Part shown: positions 48,892 through 60,250 of the stretch, piece after piece | How the letters are laid out: every line of letters starts with the position of its first letter | Numbering within the stretch: position 1 is the stretch's first letter | Assembly: GCA_009741485.1 (NCBI GenBank) | Contig: CM019216.1 | Span: 27,917,741-27,981,740, forward strand | Reading direction: 5' to 3' | DNA from: Malurus cyaneus samueli | Lineage: Eukaryota > Chordata > Aves > Passeriformes > Maluridae | Length of the DNA: 64,000 bases | Notes under the pieces: generated by a model | Database searches by the model: none | What the model was told of the DNA's origin: nothing | What the model saw: only the letters and a program-made list of their open reading frames with translations | Translations under genes and position numbers: made by a program

Positions 48892-49915
48892 AATCACAGA
48901 TTCATTGAATCATTGAAGTTGGGAAAGACTTTTAAGATCATTGAGTCCAACCATTGACTCAGACCCACTGTTTTCATCACTAAACCATATCCCCAAGTGC
49001 CACATCCACAAATCTTTCCAACACTTCCAGAGGCAGGGATTGGACCAATTCCCTGGGCAGCCTGTTCCAAAGCCTGACCACCATTTCAGTGAAGAAATTT
49101 TTCCTAATGTCCAATCTAAGCCTCCCCAGTGCAATTTGAAGGCATTTCCTTGTATCTCACTTGTTATCTGGGAGAAGAGACCAACCCCAACCTGGCTATA
49201 GCGTCCTTTCAGGTAGCTGTAGAGAGTGAAAATGTCACCCTTAAGCCTCCTTTTCTCCAGGCTAAACACTCCCAGCTCCCTCAGATGCTCTGCACAGGAC
49301 TTCAGACCCTTCAGCAGCTCAGTTGACCTACTCTGGACATTCTACAGCACCTCAATGTCCTTCTTGCAGTGAGGGCCCCAGACCTGGACACAGGATTTGA
49401 GCTGTGGCCTCAACAATGCTGAGTGCAGAGGGTCAGTCACTTCCTTGGTCCTGCTGGCCACATAATTTCTGATCCAGGCCAGGATGCCATTGGCCTTCTT
49501 GGCCACCTGGGCACACCTGGCTCGTGTTCAGCCTCTGTCACCCAGCACTCCCAGGTCCTTTTCCCTGGGCAGCTTTCCAGGCACTCTGTCCCCAGTGGGG
49601 CACTGCCTGGGGTTGTTGTGACCCAAGAGCAGGACCTGACACTTGGCCTTGTTGAGCTCATACCATTGGCCTTGGCCCATTGGTCCAGCCTGTCCAGATC
49701 CGTCTGCAGAGCATTCCTGCCCTGCAGCAGATTTCCACCCAACTTGGTGTCATCTCCAGATTGACTGAGGATGCATTTGATCACGTCATCCAGATCACTG
49801 CCAAAGACATTAAACAGAACTGTTCCCGATACTGAGCCCTGGGGAGCCCCAGCTGTGACTGGATGCCAAGAAGGTTGAACTATTCACCATCACTCTTATG
49901 GGTCCATCCATAACT
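48892..49915 (-). mobile_element. CR1 LINE, 1 kb 3' portion (end of reverse transcriptase plus 3'UTR)
   Basis: This is the longest and best preserved CR1 here. The plus strand starts with the antisense 3' terminus (GAATCACAGATTCATTGAAT, then AAGATCATTGAGTCCAACC) and runs back through GTGCCACATCCACAAATC and CCCTGGGCAGCCTGTTCC. Minus-strand frames show FSLEKRRLKGDIFTLYSYLKG near 49220-49270 and DDTKLGGN...ALQTDLDRLDQWAKANG near 49660-49765, the post-palm part of CR1 reverse transcriptase. In the catalytic box the residues before DD are diverged, and frameshifts and stops are present. The element is 5'-truncated and inactive. It gives no gene despite two frames over 110 codons. Confidence 0.95.
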
Positions 49916-50088
49916 TCATTGCAGGTGATGCAATACACATTTAAAACTTGGCCTAAAATTTCAGGCATTCAGTTGGTTTGTGTAATTATTTCAAAATAAC
50001 TTGTGAAATCTGATTCCCCAAAAGCAAGTATTCAATCACTGTGAAATTAAAAAATGTTTGAGGCATCTTAGTTTGAATACTTTATAGT
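49916..50088. other. Short gap between CR1 and the unclassified repeat
   Basis: About 170 bases of AT-rich sequence with no recognisable content, separating the CR1 5' truncation point from copy 2 of the unclassified repeat. Confidence 0.6.
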
Positions 50089-50362
50089 GAAACACCTACA
50101 GCACCAGTCACATTTTAAAAATGCAGGTGAGGAAGTCCTCAAAGGTTAGTTAGTACTTCTTTACCCAATACTTGCTGTTGCAGTTATCTTCACTGCAAGC
50201 AATTTCCTTTATTTTCACTTACAAAGGAGCATTCTCTCCCCTAGTAATTTTTATTACCTCTCCATAAATTTCTATTTTTAGGAACTCTTCAGGCAGGGTT
50301 GAACTTTAGCTGTCAGAATAAGACAAAATTCTACTGGATGACAAAGTTCAGCTAAAGATTTG
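50089..50362 (+). repeat. Unclassified dispersed repeat, copy 2
   Basis: This is the direct-orientation counterpart of 40796-41070, about 9.3 kb away. Shared blocks include CCTCTCCATAAATTTCTATT and CTTTAGCTGTCAGAA, and the ends match at GTGAAACACCT and AGCTAAAGATTTG. Flanks on both sides differ from those of copy 1. It contains CAG/GTGAGG and TATTTTTAG/GAACTC, splice-like words present in both copies, but no open frame worth calling. Confidence 0.85.
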
Positions 50363-53300
50363 GCTTCCCTGCCAAATGCAGAAATCAATGAGATTTCCTG
50401 GACTGAGTGCAATTTTTAAAGTAAACACAACTAATGCAAGCATGCCATCATATCTGAACTCTGCATCCATCCTCTGCTCTAAAAAAATAAAATATTCTAT
50501 ACACTAATGTACTTTACGGACAAAGCTCTAAGAACAAGTGGAATGTCATATAAAAGATTTGAAAATGTAACAAAAGGCTCTGAATGTCAGAGGACAGTAT
50601 AGAGTGAGTCTTAGTGTTGGTGTGCCCTTTGCTGTCAATCATCTCTGCTGGTAAAATGAAGAGGTCACAACCTTACCCCATTCAGCTGGCACATCAGAAG
50701 ACCAAAGGAAGAACAGTTCACATGAAATAATCTCACATGAAGAGAAAAATGCTATGTTGTCCCTGACTCTTACTCTTTGACAGGTCATATCAAATTAACT
50801 CTTCTTTCTTCTAATTCCCAGCAGTTGCTGTTGTTTGGTTATTCAAATATACTTATTCAAATCCAGCAACAGTTACAATCACAAGGAAGAGAAGATAACA
50901 TTTCTTGCTTTTCTAGAAGCATCATTGCTATGTTATGGCACTATCCATGGTGTCCAATACCATGCTTAGACAATCTTGTTGTGAGGTAAGATCTCCTTTA
51001 GGAGCCACCAGTACTCATTGATTTCCTCTATTGTGTTTCCCAATGCACATTACCTTTCAGGAAATGCATGCACTTTCGGTCGGGGAGGTGATCTGTCAAA
51101 AGATTTGTTTTGGTGCTACTTACACTGCAGGAAGGATGTTACAACTATAGTATCACATTAATTAAACTTGTGAATAATTACAAAAATTTAATAAGGAAGC
51201 TCTTTCAAATTGTAAAAAGAAAGTTATGTGTGTATTTAATGATACCTCTTCTCACTTCCAGAAAAGTAACAATAGCAATGCTTAAGATTCCTGAATAGAC
51301 ATTAAGAACAGGAAATACAGTGTATACCCTGAATGCACCAATTAGCTGTGATTCCCCTAAGAATATCTGGTAGTTCCACCTCTAAACCTTCAGCCTCTGG
51401 CCCGCTAGCTCCACTTAAACTCAGGCTCAGGCCCAAGTCTTTGCCTGAACTACACTGTAGGTAGGTCTGTATCCACATCTATTCCTTGATGATCCAGGCT
51501 TGCAGACTGGACTTCTTGAACTGACCTCAAGCCTAACAAGTCATTTTGAATCTGTCTGGTTGCTGGACTGTTGTCTGAGACTGTTGTTGTCACCAGACTT
51601 GCTGTTAGTTGTGTTTGGATAGTGTGGGACTGTGTTCTTGTGTGTGGTTGTTGTTTCTAGCTACCTGCAGTGTGGTCAGCTCCTCATTTTCTCTCATGAA
51701 GTGACTCCATTCCTGTAGCTCCTTGACACAGCATACAGTTTACTAACTAAACCAGAGGCACGGGAATCATAATCTTTAGTCCATTCACAATTTTGTCATT
51801 GTATCCCAATTTTCAAAGTAGTCAATCTGAGCCTTTTAGTCTTTGGCTTATATAAATAATTGTTGCAGTTAGCTATTGACATCTTTAACTTTGAAGCTTT
51901 TCAAGGGAGGATGCAGTTTAAAAGGCTTTAATCCATTTGCTTTCTGGATTAGAGACCTAAACCACCAAAATGTCTTAATCCAACCTTTAACTGGTTGAGG
52001 CTTAATTCTTCAGTGTACAGCTACTTTCAAAATGACTCAGCATTCACACTATGAAAAAAGATACTGGTAGCTTTCTGTCAAATCTTATTCAACTTAAGCC
52101 GATTTTCTCCCACCGGCTGGAGAAGTTTGGCTCAGTTCACACTTTAACAAAACACTTTTAGCCTTCAAGCCAACATGGGATTATTCAAGTTCTTTGTAGG
52201 AACTGACTGACTTGTGTTGTATTGAACCAAGAAAAGGAATTGTTTGGCAGAGTGATTGCTGGTATAGGAAAAAAACCTTGCTGCAAGTAGAGACAACTGA
52301 CCTCCAATGTCTATGCCAATTCTGAGCTACTCTAACACAGCCTATGGTGCTGGCCCGATACACTTCAGACTTAGTTATACTCCTTGGATTTTCTAGCTCA
52401 GTGGGTCAGAATGACCAAAAAAATGTCAAACAAAATAAACAGATCTGCTGTCCTGGGAATCATTTTACAGTGCCTAATAGAGGTGCCAGCCATAAATTTG
52501 CGTTGAGATTATCAATGTGAACTTCCATCTTCTGTCTTTCACAAGCAGTAGAAAGGTTGCAATATACCAGTTGAGGCAGAATTCAGATTTATAAACAAAT
52601 TTGTCTAATGCCAATTATGTGTCACAGAACATTCTGCTTGGGGCCCTGTAAGCCCTTCAGTCATGTCTGTCATGCCCATGCAAGACTCTGCAGCACCTAC
52701 AGGTTTGCACTAGATGTTTCTTTTTATGTAGCTAATAATTTTAATTGGATTAGCACTGTTGATTATCTAAAATAATGCTTATGATATAAACAGGACTGTT
52801 CACAGCTCTCAGATCTATGTTCTTAGATCTCTGCAAGCAACTCCAAGGACTACCTGGTGTAAGTCTTCTTGTTTGTCAACGGCACCAATATATGCTTAAT
52901 ACAAACCATTCATTGGCTGGAAAATGATAAGCCTTAAAACACAAGACCACTTAATGTATTTCTAGATTTTTTTGGTCACAACTATTGCAATTAAATGCAT
53001 TCTGCTTTGTCACTGATGGCATGTTGATGTATAAATACTACTGAACAATTTCAGTGATAATGGCTATCTTTAAATTTTCATTTAATATTGAAGTATGGAT
53101 GACAGTAGATTTGCCAGTTCAAGACAATGTCAGGCACAATAAAACCGTGCCAATCAGTACAAGTTTAAATTGGTATAAAATCAGGTCTACATTCTCCCCT
53201 GACAGAGCTCTGTTGCAATGCAAGGGTTTAGTCTTCTCATGCCATTAAAGTCTTCTTAGGTTTTTTTTTTTTTTGTTTTTTTTTCTATTTTACTTATAAA

Positions 53301-53769
53301 TAAGATTATTAGGGACTGGTTAATGTTTGGAGAACTCCATAATAGCAAGTTAGAGAGCTGTTTGACATATAATGTAAGCTGAGCTGTAGCAATTCTACAG
53401 CAACTGTACATGCTTGAATATCTGGATTCATAGGCTCACGAAAGGTTAATTCCACTGAAATCACTGACTAAGCTCATTGTGGCCCAGAACAGCAATTTAA
53501 AAAGTATTTCCATTTAGTTTGATTATTCTTCCCTGAAAACTAAAACACTAAAGATGTTTGTCCCACATTTGTCAAAGGTTAAAACTGTGCATATTGGTAG
53601 TACCTGACCAGGACAAATGGTTGAATCATGACAACTTCACTGTGAGATACAGACCTATTAACTCCAGGCCTTTGAAATGGGCTGAGATACTGCTGTGATG
53701 AGTTTCTTTATTTGTAACCATTGAGATCAGGCTCTTACTGATGCAGACAAGAAGTGGTAAACAGCATGA
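50363..53769. other. Gene-free AT-rich DNA
   Basis: No exon or clear element. A T-rich tract lies at 53263-53284. A somewhat more CT-rich stretch at 51350-51700 does not match a repeat I know. Confidence 0.5.
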
Positions 53770-53990
53770 CAACTAGAAAGACAATGTTATTTTGCAATTT
53801 ATTTGCTAACATATTAGAAAAATCATTAATTAAAATATAACTAACACTATTAAAACCAGATCTGTTTTCCCATGGGGTTTTTTTTTCATTTCTGGTGCTC
53901 ACCCTTGCTAATGCATGCTGTTCATTAACTTCCTCTGGGTCCATCAGTATTTAATAAGTTAAACTGAGTTTATCTGCTTGCGTTTAAAGA
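53770..53990 (-). mobile_element. Possible very old CR1-related fragment
   Basis: The plus-strand text CAATTTATTTGCTAACATAT, followed by AAAATCATTAATTAAAATAT and CCAGATCTGTTTTCCCATGG, loosely follows the antisense of the segment after the catalytic box in old amniote CR1/L3 elements. The resemblance is weak. The 69-codon minus frame here is probably a relic or chance. Confidence 0.3.
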
Positions 53991-55239
53991 TGTTTTGCAT
54001 CTGCGTGCTTCACTTTTCTAATTATTTTCACCTTTTTTAAGTACTGCTTAGGAGATGCCAAGTCAAACAATTCCTGCACCTAGCTTTTCATACTGTTTTT
54101 TTGTCCCACTTTGTCCAGTGGGAATGTTGTCATCGCCATAGAAATCACTAGAAATGGGGCAGAATGTTTCACACTGCCTTTCTAAAGAAAGCCTCCTTTG
54201 ATACAGGTACTAAAAAAAAATTAAATCCACGATCCCCAACCTGACCAGCTTTTGCTTCCTAACCTCTGTTTCCATGGCATTCTCAGCTGGTAGAAGGCAG
54301 AGAGCTAGTACAGTAAAAAAGAGGCAGACTAGCTTGTGCAGTACTTTCCTAGCAACACCTACAGCCTGTAGGATACTGTTGTGTTAACTTCAACAAGAAT
54401 AGAAACAGAATCTCTTTACTTTTTTTTCTTTTTCCTTTTCAAGTGTATAAATGGAAGAGAGAGATTGAATGGGCCCTAGCAATTGCTGACGTTTGCATTT
54501 ATAGTGCTACAGCAGGACCATAACCTTCAGCAGCAGGATGGGCTCCTGGTCTAATGAGCTGCATTTGTAATCATAAGGAGAAAGAAATATCTCATCAGAA
54601 TGCTAATCCTTCCTAGTTTTGAGTGAAATTCATAACTATCTAGGTTTTGCTTATGTTTTACTCTAAGACTTGGGATTTTTTAAAGAATTCCTTCTTGTAT
54701 AAGAAATTACTTATGCATTATTTTTTGTAGGTAACAGTTATAACAATTTTTAATAGTAATTCTTTTAATATTATATTTAAGTGATACTGAGGGGCTACTT
54801 TAGTTGTAAATCAGCATACCTAAAGACTTTGAAATGGACTGTACAGATAAATCATTACATCTCCATGAGGTCCTATTAGATTCATCTTAGTTCCACCAAC
54901 ACAGATCAGAGTGTAATAGAGGATCTAAAATCATATATTTTATCAAAATCAAAGTATACTTAAATGCCATCATATTAGAATACTGAAGCGATGTTCAAAG
55001 AAATGTGAAATGAGAAAGTGAACAGGTACAGTTGTTGTAGGCTGTTCCATTTCCCATGACTTTCCTGCAACTTTGTCTCAAGTGATTCAAAAGAATTGTG
55101 TAGCCACTTCCCACGTGATAGCATTAAGAATAAAATTCACATGTTTTAGGAAGTAAAGAGAAAGGAAATAGAGACACTTACTTTAATTCTAAAAGTTTGG
55201 TTGTTTGGAAGTCTGAAATTGCCAGGATGGGAACACTGC
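53991..55239. other. Gene-free AT-rich DNA
   Basis: Nothing beyond short homopolymers and AT-rich sequence was recognised on either strand. Confidence 0.55.
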
Positions 55240-55560
55240 AGAAAAGGATACTGAGAAGAGATGAAATAGAAATCTTCAGATGTGTTAAAAGCTCTACAAA
55301 GAGGATGAGAATGTCCTCTGTATACAAACCAACTAAAAATGGACGAAAATTGCAGCAGATTTAGATTTGACATCAGGTGTAGATTTCCAAAAGTAAAGAT
55401 GGTCAATGTCTGGAATAGTTTAGCTGTCCTGAGGAACTGGATTGACAAATGATGAAAATTGACCAGCAATGATGACTATAAATGCATAATTGATCCTACT
55501 TTGGGTGGGAGGATGGACCTGTGACTTCCTGAAGCCTCTTCTCATTTGCTTTTTTCGGTC
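55240..55560 (+). mobile_element. Ancient CR1 LINE, 3' portion
   Basis: Sense on the plus strand and diverged. Order of markers: GATACTGAGAAGAGATGAAA, GTGTTAAAAGCTCTACAAAG, AAAATTGCAGCAGATTTAG, TTTGACATCAGGTGTAGATT, GGTCAATGTCTGGAATAG, and GGAGGATGGACCTGTGACTT followed by CCTGAAGCCTC. The last is the degraded equivalent of the CR1 terminal GACTGGACT.GATGACCTC block. Minus-strand frames over 55146-55611 are antisense shadows of it. Confidence 0.7.
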
Positions 55561-58500
55561 ATTCTGTATACTTAAGATATCAAAGGGACTGATATTTGCC
55601 ACACTAAACACTCAGTCAAATGTCTTAAAATAAGCAAAACAGAAAGCCTATAAGCAAAGGTGATGCATTAATTACTCTCTTTAGTAGAGTGGAGGCTGAT
55701 AATTCAACTAGTTAAAAATATCCAGACATATTAATTTCCTCATCTTTGGTACCTCCAGTCTCTTCACTCAGAGTTCAGAAGACAAGGATGTTTATGAATA
55801 TCCAATAAACAGATTCACAGATAAGTTCTCAAAGAAGCCCTACTTATTACTAATATTTGGAAGGGAGGAAATCTTCCGATTGCATCATTCAATTCACTGG
55901 CAATAGGGTCTGTGAATGCCAGCTGATGGATTAGGGGCTAAAAGAAAGCTCTGAGGCTTCTTAGCTGCTGCCTACAAGAGTAGCTGGGAGCCAAAGGTGT
56001 GCTGTCTTGTTACTTTGTTTTATGTGAAAGTTTAGCATGCAGGAAGATTTCCTAGGAAACAAAATAATGCAAATTGATCCTTTTAATGTTTTGGGTCATA
56101 TCAATAATATTTCATTCCCCTTGGCAATTTCCAACCAAGGCTAGGCTATGTCTTTCAAATAGCAGTGCTAGGACTCAGACTTTATTTTTTTTTATTTCAA
56201 GTAATTAGCCAGTTGCCACTTTCTATTAAATTAAAAAAACAAAACACAAAGAAACCTCCCAAACTGCAAACAAAAACTAAATATCACCTGTGGTTTCTAA
56301 TCCCTCATGCCCTTCATACCAAGAGAAAATGCTGTAAATAGCCACAAAGCCACCTCATTAATTCCTTTTAAGTGTCTCCTTACACTCTCCTTTGCCACAC
56401 TAGCAGCAGTCCTTGGCTGAGACTTATCACCTCTCATGCTGGCAGAAACAATTCCTCGATATGCTCCCTCTCCTGGTACACTCTGGCTGCATGCTTAAAT
56501 GTCCCACTCTTCAGGGAGATGTGGCACTAGCTTTGATGGCAATACTCAATGCTGTAAGTCAGTCTTAGCTTCAGGTAAAGCAGACTTCTGAGGCCTGAAG
56601 AGATGGGTCTCTGTGAGCCAAGATGAAGTAAGGGTCTAAAGAAAATAACAGGATCTTTGAGCCTGATCGGATGCATGCCAGAGGTAGTTCACTTCAAAGA
56701 GTGCCAAAAAAGAGAAGAGTCAGACTGAAGCATATTTCTGACCTCTGACGAAAAAGCACTAGGAAGTCTAGACAGACATCTTTACTATATGTTAATTCAG
56801 CAATATAGTATTCATCCTGCCTTCAGCTTTTAGTTCAGCTGTTGCAGGGCAGAGACTGCCATTAATGCTGAACTCTCCAGGGTTTGTGCCACTATTCCTA
56901 ACAAATCAGACCTGTCTAGGCCACCAGCTGCAAGCTAGTGCATCAGCTGGAGTCTGAGTGCCCAGAAAGCATTTGCTACCATGACTGCCTGCCAGCATGC
57001 TTCTTCTGAGGGTGGCATGAAGGGGCTCTATCCCTGCAATTCCAGCACCATGTCTGTGCTGCCAAATATTCACTAAGCTACTGATCTGCAAGTTGCCACT
57101 TGCATCTTCTGGGGTAAGGACTCTCATAGAACTTCAGATGTGCTTCCAGGATTGCTGGAAAAAGTCAGTAGACTTAGCAGGGTGGTCTGAGGACATGAGG
57201 CTGTGCAAAAAACATGTGAGCTAAATCATGACTCTGCCTGCAGACATTCAGCTGGTGTGCTGCCTCTCTGGGGATGCTCTCTTCGGTAGCAGCACCTCTG
57301 CAGGAGCTTTTGCCTCTACAGAAACACCTAAGCAAAGAATTCCTCTTGCTAGGGTGCACTAATATAGAATGAAAAAACTGTTTCAAAGAAACTCTTATAG
57401 TTAAATTGAATTGTAGCAGATGCAATGCCTGCCCTTCCCTGAAAGGCAAATGTATTTTAATAATGTGAATTATAACCTAAACCAGTATGCTCTATATAGG
57501 ACTATGAGTTACAATACATCACATCCATAGATTACACCTCTTCTACAGGTTTGCTTCAGAACACAAACATAAATTAAGTTATAGTGGGGGTTAGTTATAA
57601 ATACTGAGACAGCTTTAGTATAATCTCTATGATTTCCTTGGACCTCTCTTCATTATCACCAGTACTCTTCCGGTTTGTGATGCTTCCGAGTCTAAAGAAA
57701 ATTCTCCGAGGACAGCTGATCCTGTCAACTCTCACAACACAAATGGATTTATTTTTCCTTTGACAGCTATCTCTGGCCCTCAGAAAGAAGTTGTTTTATT
57801 TTCAAGTCTAATAGCTTTGACTTCTGGTTTCCTGATTTTTCCTTTGTGGTACAGCCACTAGATTGAAAACAATGTGGGTTTTTAAATCAAAGTGGAAAAA
57901 ACATAGATTCCCTAACACAGTATAAGAAGGCCAGCAAAAATCCCTTCCAAGGAACTGAAATTTGTATTTGCTGTCTCTTTGCTGACCAAAGTTTTTCTTC
58001 AATACAAGTCTCCCACCAGTCTACCTATGTGCTATAGTACCACCAGTTAAAAGACAAAGACCTATATGTGTCTTTTAATCCCACTCTATTGAAGATTATA
58101 AGGAGCTATTTAGTCTGACATCCATTTTGTTAGTTTATACCAGCAGCAGCTGGCAGATTTCTCTGGGGTTTTCTTCAGAGCATCTGGCTTGGGTCAGGTC
58201 ACTATAAAAAATTTATCAAACATCATTTACAGGACTCACTTGAGCTTCTTTAAATAAGGAAATCTCATCTATCTCCAGTCTTAGAAAGGGTTTTTTTTTC
58301 CATTCTGTCAACACAGAAGATATATTAAGCATTGTGTTTAATGAGATATTGAACATCTCTTTGTTCTGGGTGTATACTGGAGCAGGGTGCCTTAGAAAAC
58401 ACATCACTTGGGTTTGTTTTATTCTGTGGTTGGAGTAAAACTTGTTATGTTGTGATAAAATATGTATTACTTTGTTTTGGAAAGCAATAAAATGGACTAG

Positions 58501-58729
58501 GCTACATGTCAGCTGATATTGGAATGAAGTAAGACAGGCTGGACAACTGCATAACCCAGATGGAATGCAGGACTAATTATAAGGATGATTATTTAAGTGA
58601 AAAAAGGCAAAATAGGAGAAACATAAGAAGTGCCATACTGATTTAAAAGAAATGTCTCTGTGCCTAAAAGTGATCACAAGCTCACATTTAGAGAACAATA
58701 GGAACCATGTAATTATATATGGTTTTTAC
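55561..58729. other. Gene-free stretch left of the second unidentified exon
   Basis: If the exon at 58730-58893 is internal, this begins the intron that follows it. A slightly GC-richer part at 56900-57450 has two modest minus frames (73 and 91 codons) without splice context. No known repeat seen. Confidence 0.5.
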
Positions 58730-58893
58730 CTTTAATAGTCTTCCAGCTTCTGACAGTGTTAATTTTAGATTTACCGAATCTTTTATAGTTTGTTTATTTA
58801 GTAGCTCATCATGAATCATTCTTCCAAGTACTTCTTGCCCTGAACTTACATAAACTTCTTCCATTACTGTATGTTCTGCAAGGATTTCCACAT
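58730..58893 (-). CDS. Internal coding exon of an unidentified gene (54 codons)
   Basis: Minus strand, 164 bases, between acceptor TTTGGGGCCCAG and donor AAG/GTAAAA. Two bases complete a codon, then 54 codons end in phase 0. The other two frames hit stops within 30 codons. The peptide reads VEILAEHTVMEEVYVSSGQE, then VLGRMIHDELLNKQTIKDSV and NLKLTLSEAGRLLK. It is acidic and helical, with no signal peptide, membrane segment or zinc-binding pattern. I do not recognise the family. It lies on the same strand as the 36809-36952 exon and 22 kb upstream of it. Because this exon ends in phase 0 and that one begins in phase 0, they could splice together directly, but this is only compatibility, not proof. 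Confidence 0.65.
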
Positions 58894-59059
58894 CTGGGCC
58901 CCAAAGTGTGAGGAATTACCATCCCAAACTTCATTTGATGACTCCTAACGTCCCTGGAAGGGACAGAGGATAGTTGAGCTCTATCCATTTCAGTCATGCT
59001 AACCATAATTTTGTAGATCTCTCACATCCCCACAAATCACCCTTTTTTTTTTTTNAGCC
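58894..59059. other. Flank with T run and single N
   Basis: Short stretch upstream of the exon at 58730-58893. It ends in a T run broken by one N at 59055, directly before an antisense CR1 begins. The N probably reflects uncertain homopolymer length. Confidence 0.7.
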
Positions 59060-59687
59060 CACCTAATCATTCATTGTATAGAAGCCATTCTTTACTATTT
59101 GATTGTCAAAAATGTCCTTCTCTGGATCTATTTTAAGCTTTAATGTGTCCTTTCTTAAATGGGGAGACCAAAACTGCAGATAGTATTCAAAGTACAAGAA
59201 GCATGCATTAATTCGGTGTTTTCTGTCTTGTTCTTTACTCCTTTCCTAATAGTTCCTAGCATTTGATTTATTTTTTTGATTGCTGCTGAGCACTGAGATA
59301 GTGGTTTCTTGGAACTATTTATCCTAACCTTGAAGTCTCTCTCACTTCTGAGTGGTAATGGTCAGGTCAAAGTCCACTATTTGATATATGAAGCTAAGAT
59401 TGCTTTTCACCACAGCATTTCACAAAATGTTTTATTGCTCTGTCATGAAGCCATTTTACTCCTCTGTCATGAAGCCTCGTAAGATATTTCAGCAGTTGTA
59501 TGCTCCGCACTAGTTCCTATTACATTGATAACTGTATCATCAGAAAACTTTGGAATCTCACTGCTCATCCCCTTTTCCAGGTCATTCTTAGGTTTGCTAG
59601 AGGATATGAGTCCCAGCACAAGTTCTGTCAAACTCTCTTACAGAGAATTTTGACAATTAATTCATATTGTATTTTACTTAATAAAAT
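59060..59687 (-). mobile_element. Older CR1 LINE, left part of a split copy
   Basis: The plus strand is the antisense of an old amniote CR1. Markers are CACCTAATCATTCATTGTAT, GTCCTTCTCTGGATCTATTT, GGGGAGACCAAAACTGCAGA followed by TAGTATTCAAAGTA, TTTTCTGTCTTGTTC, CCTTTCCTAATAGTTCCTAG, GATTGCTGCTGAGCACTGAG, and CCCCTTTTCCAGGTCATTC. The order is that of the CR1 3' third read backward. The copy stops where a sense CR1 begins and resumes at about 60050. Confidence 0.85.
59437..59476. repeat. Tandem 25-base duplication within CR1
   Basis: CTCTGTCATGAAGCC is present at 59437 and 59462, two copies with a 25-base period inside the antisense CR1. A small local duplication after insertion. Confidence 0.8.
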
Positions 59688-60045
59688 GTGTTTATTCAGC
59701 TTGAAAAGAAGGCTAAAGGGAAATCTCATTGCTTTGTATGGTTTTTTAAGATGAGATTATAGAGAACACAGAGATGAACTCATAGATTCACACTGGAAGG
59801 AGAAGAGATGACAGACATGAGTTGCTTTAAGGGGAATTCTGATAAGAAATAAGACTGATTTTTTTCATACTGCACCAAGACACCCAAAGAGCTTGTGGGG
59901 TTTCTGTCCTTTCCAAAGTTTGACTGTTCATGACCCCAAGACACCTTCTTTAAGGTGTAAGCAGGCATTACTTTTGAGCAGGATGTTGGACAATATGACC
60001 TCCAGAAGTCCATTCAAACCTAAATTATTACAGTTTTCTATGCCT
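59688..60045 (+). mobile_element. CR1 LINE 3' end nested in an older CR1
   Basis: Sense on the plus strand. It begins near TTCAGCTTGAAAAGAAGGC followed by TAAAGGGAAATCTCATTGC, which corresponds to FSLEKRRLRGNLIAL of CR1 ORF2 (visible in a plus frame as CLFSLKRRLKGNLIALYGFL). It ends with GAGCAGGATGTTGGACAATA, TGACCTCCAGAAGTCC and TTCAAACCTAAATTATTAC, the 3' terminus. The antisense CR1 on either side is interrupted exactly here. Confidence 0.85.
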
Positions 60046-60049
60046 TTAA

Positions 60050-60250
60050 GACAGAATTTTCCATCTTCTCCCATGATTGTTCAGTGTATTTTCTTGAAGG
60101 ATATTGTCAAGGTCTTTTGGAAATGCCACTAAACTGGGATCATGATAAATTATATCAACAAGATCACACAGAACCTCATACTTACTAGCCACATCAGAGA
60201 ACGCCAGGAGCATTACAAGGCACAGCCATGTTTTCTCTTTTCAGAATTAT
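60050..60250 (-). mobile_element. Older CR1 LINE, right part of the split copy
   Basis: Continues the antisense CR1 of 59060-59687 in the expected order: TCTTCTCCCATGATTGTTC, GATATTGTCAAGGTCTTTTG, then AATTATATCAACAAGATCAC and CATCAGAGAACGCCAGGAGC, and AGCCATGTTTTCTCTTTTC. Together the two parts form one 5'-truncated antisense element. The right end is uncertain and may extend to about 60330. Confidence 0.75.

Noticed and set aside
48910..49784. Minus frames of 119 and 115 codons, and a 113-codon plus frame at 49423-49764
   Set aside because: The minus frames are decayed CR1 reverse-transcriptase relics; the plus frame is the antisense of the same element.
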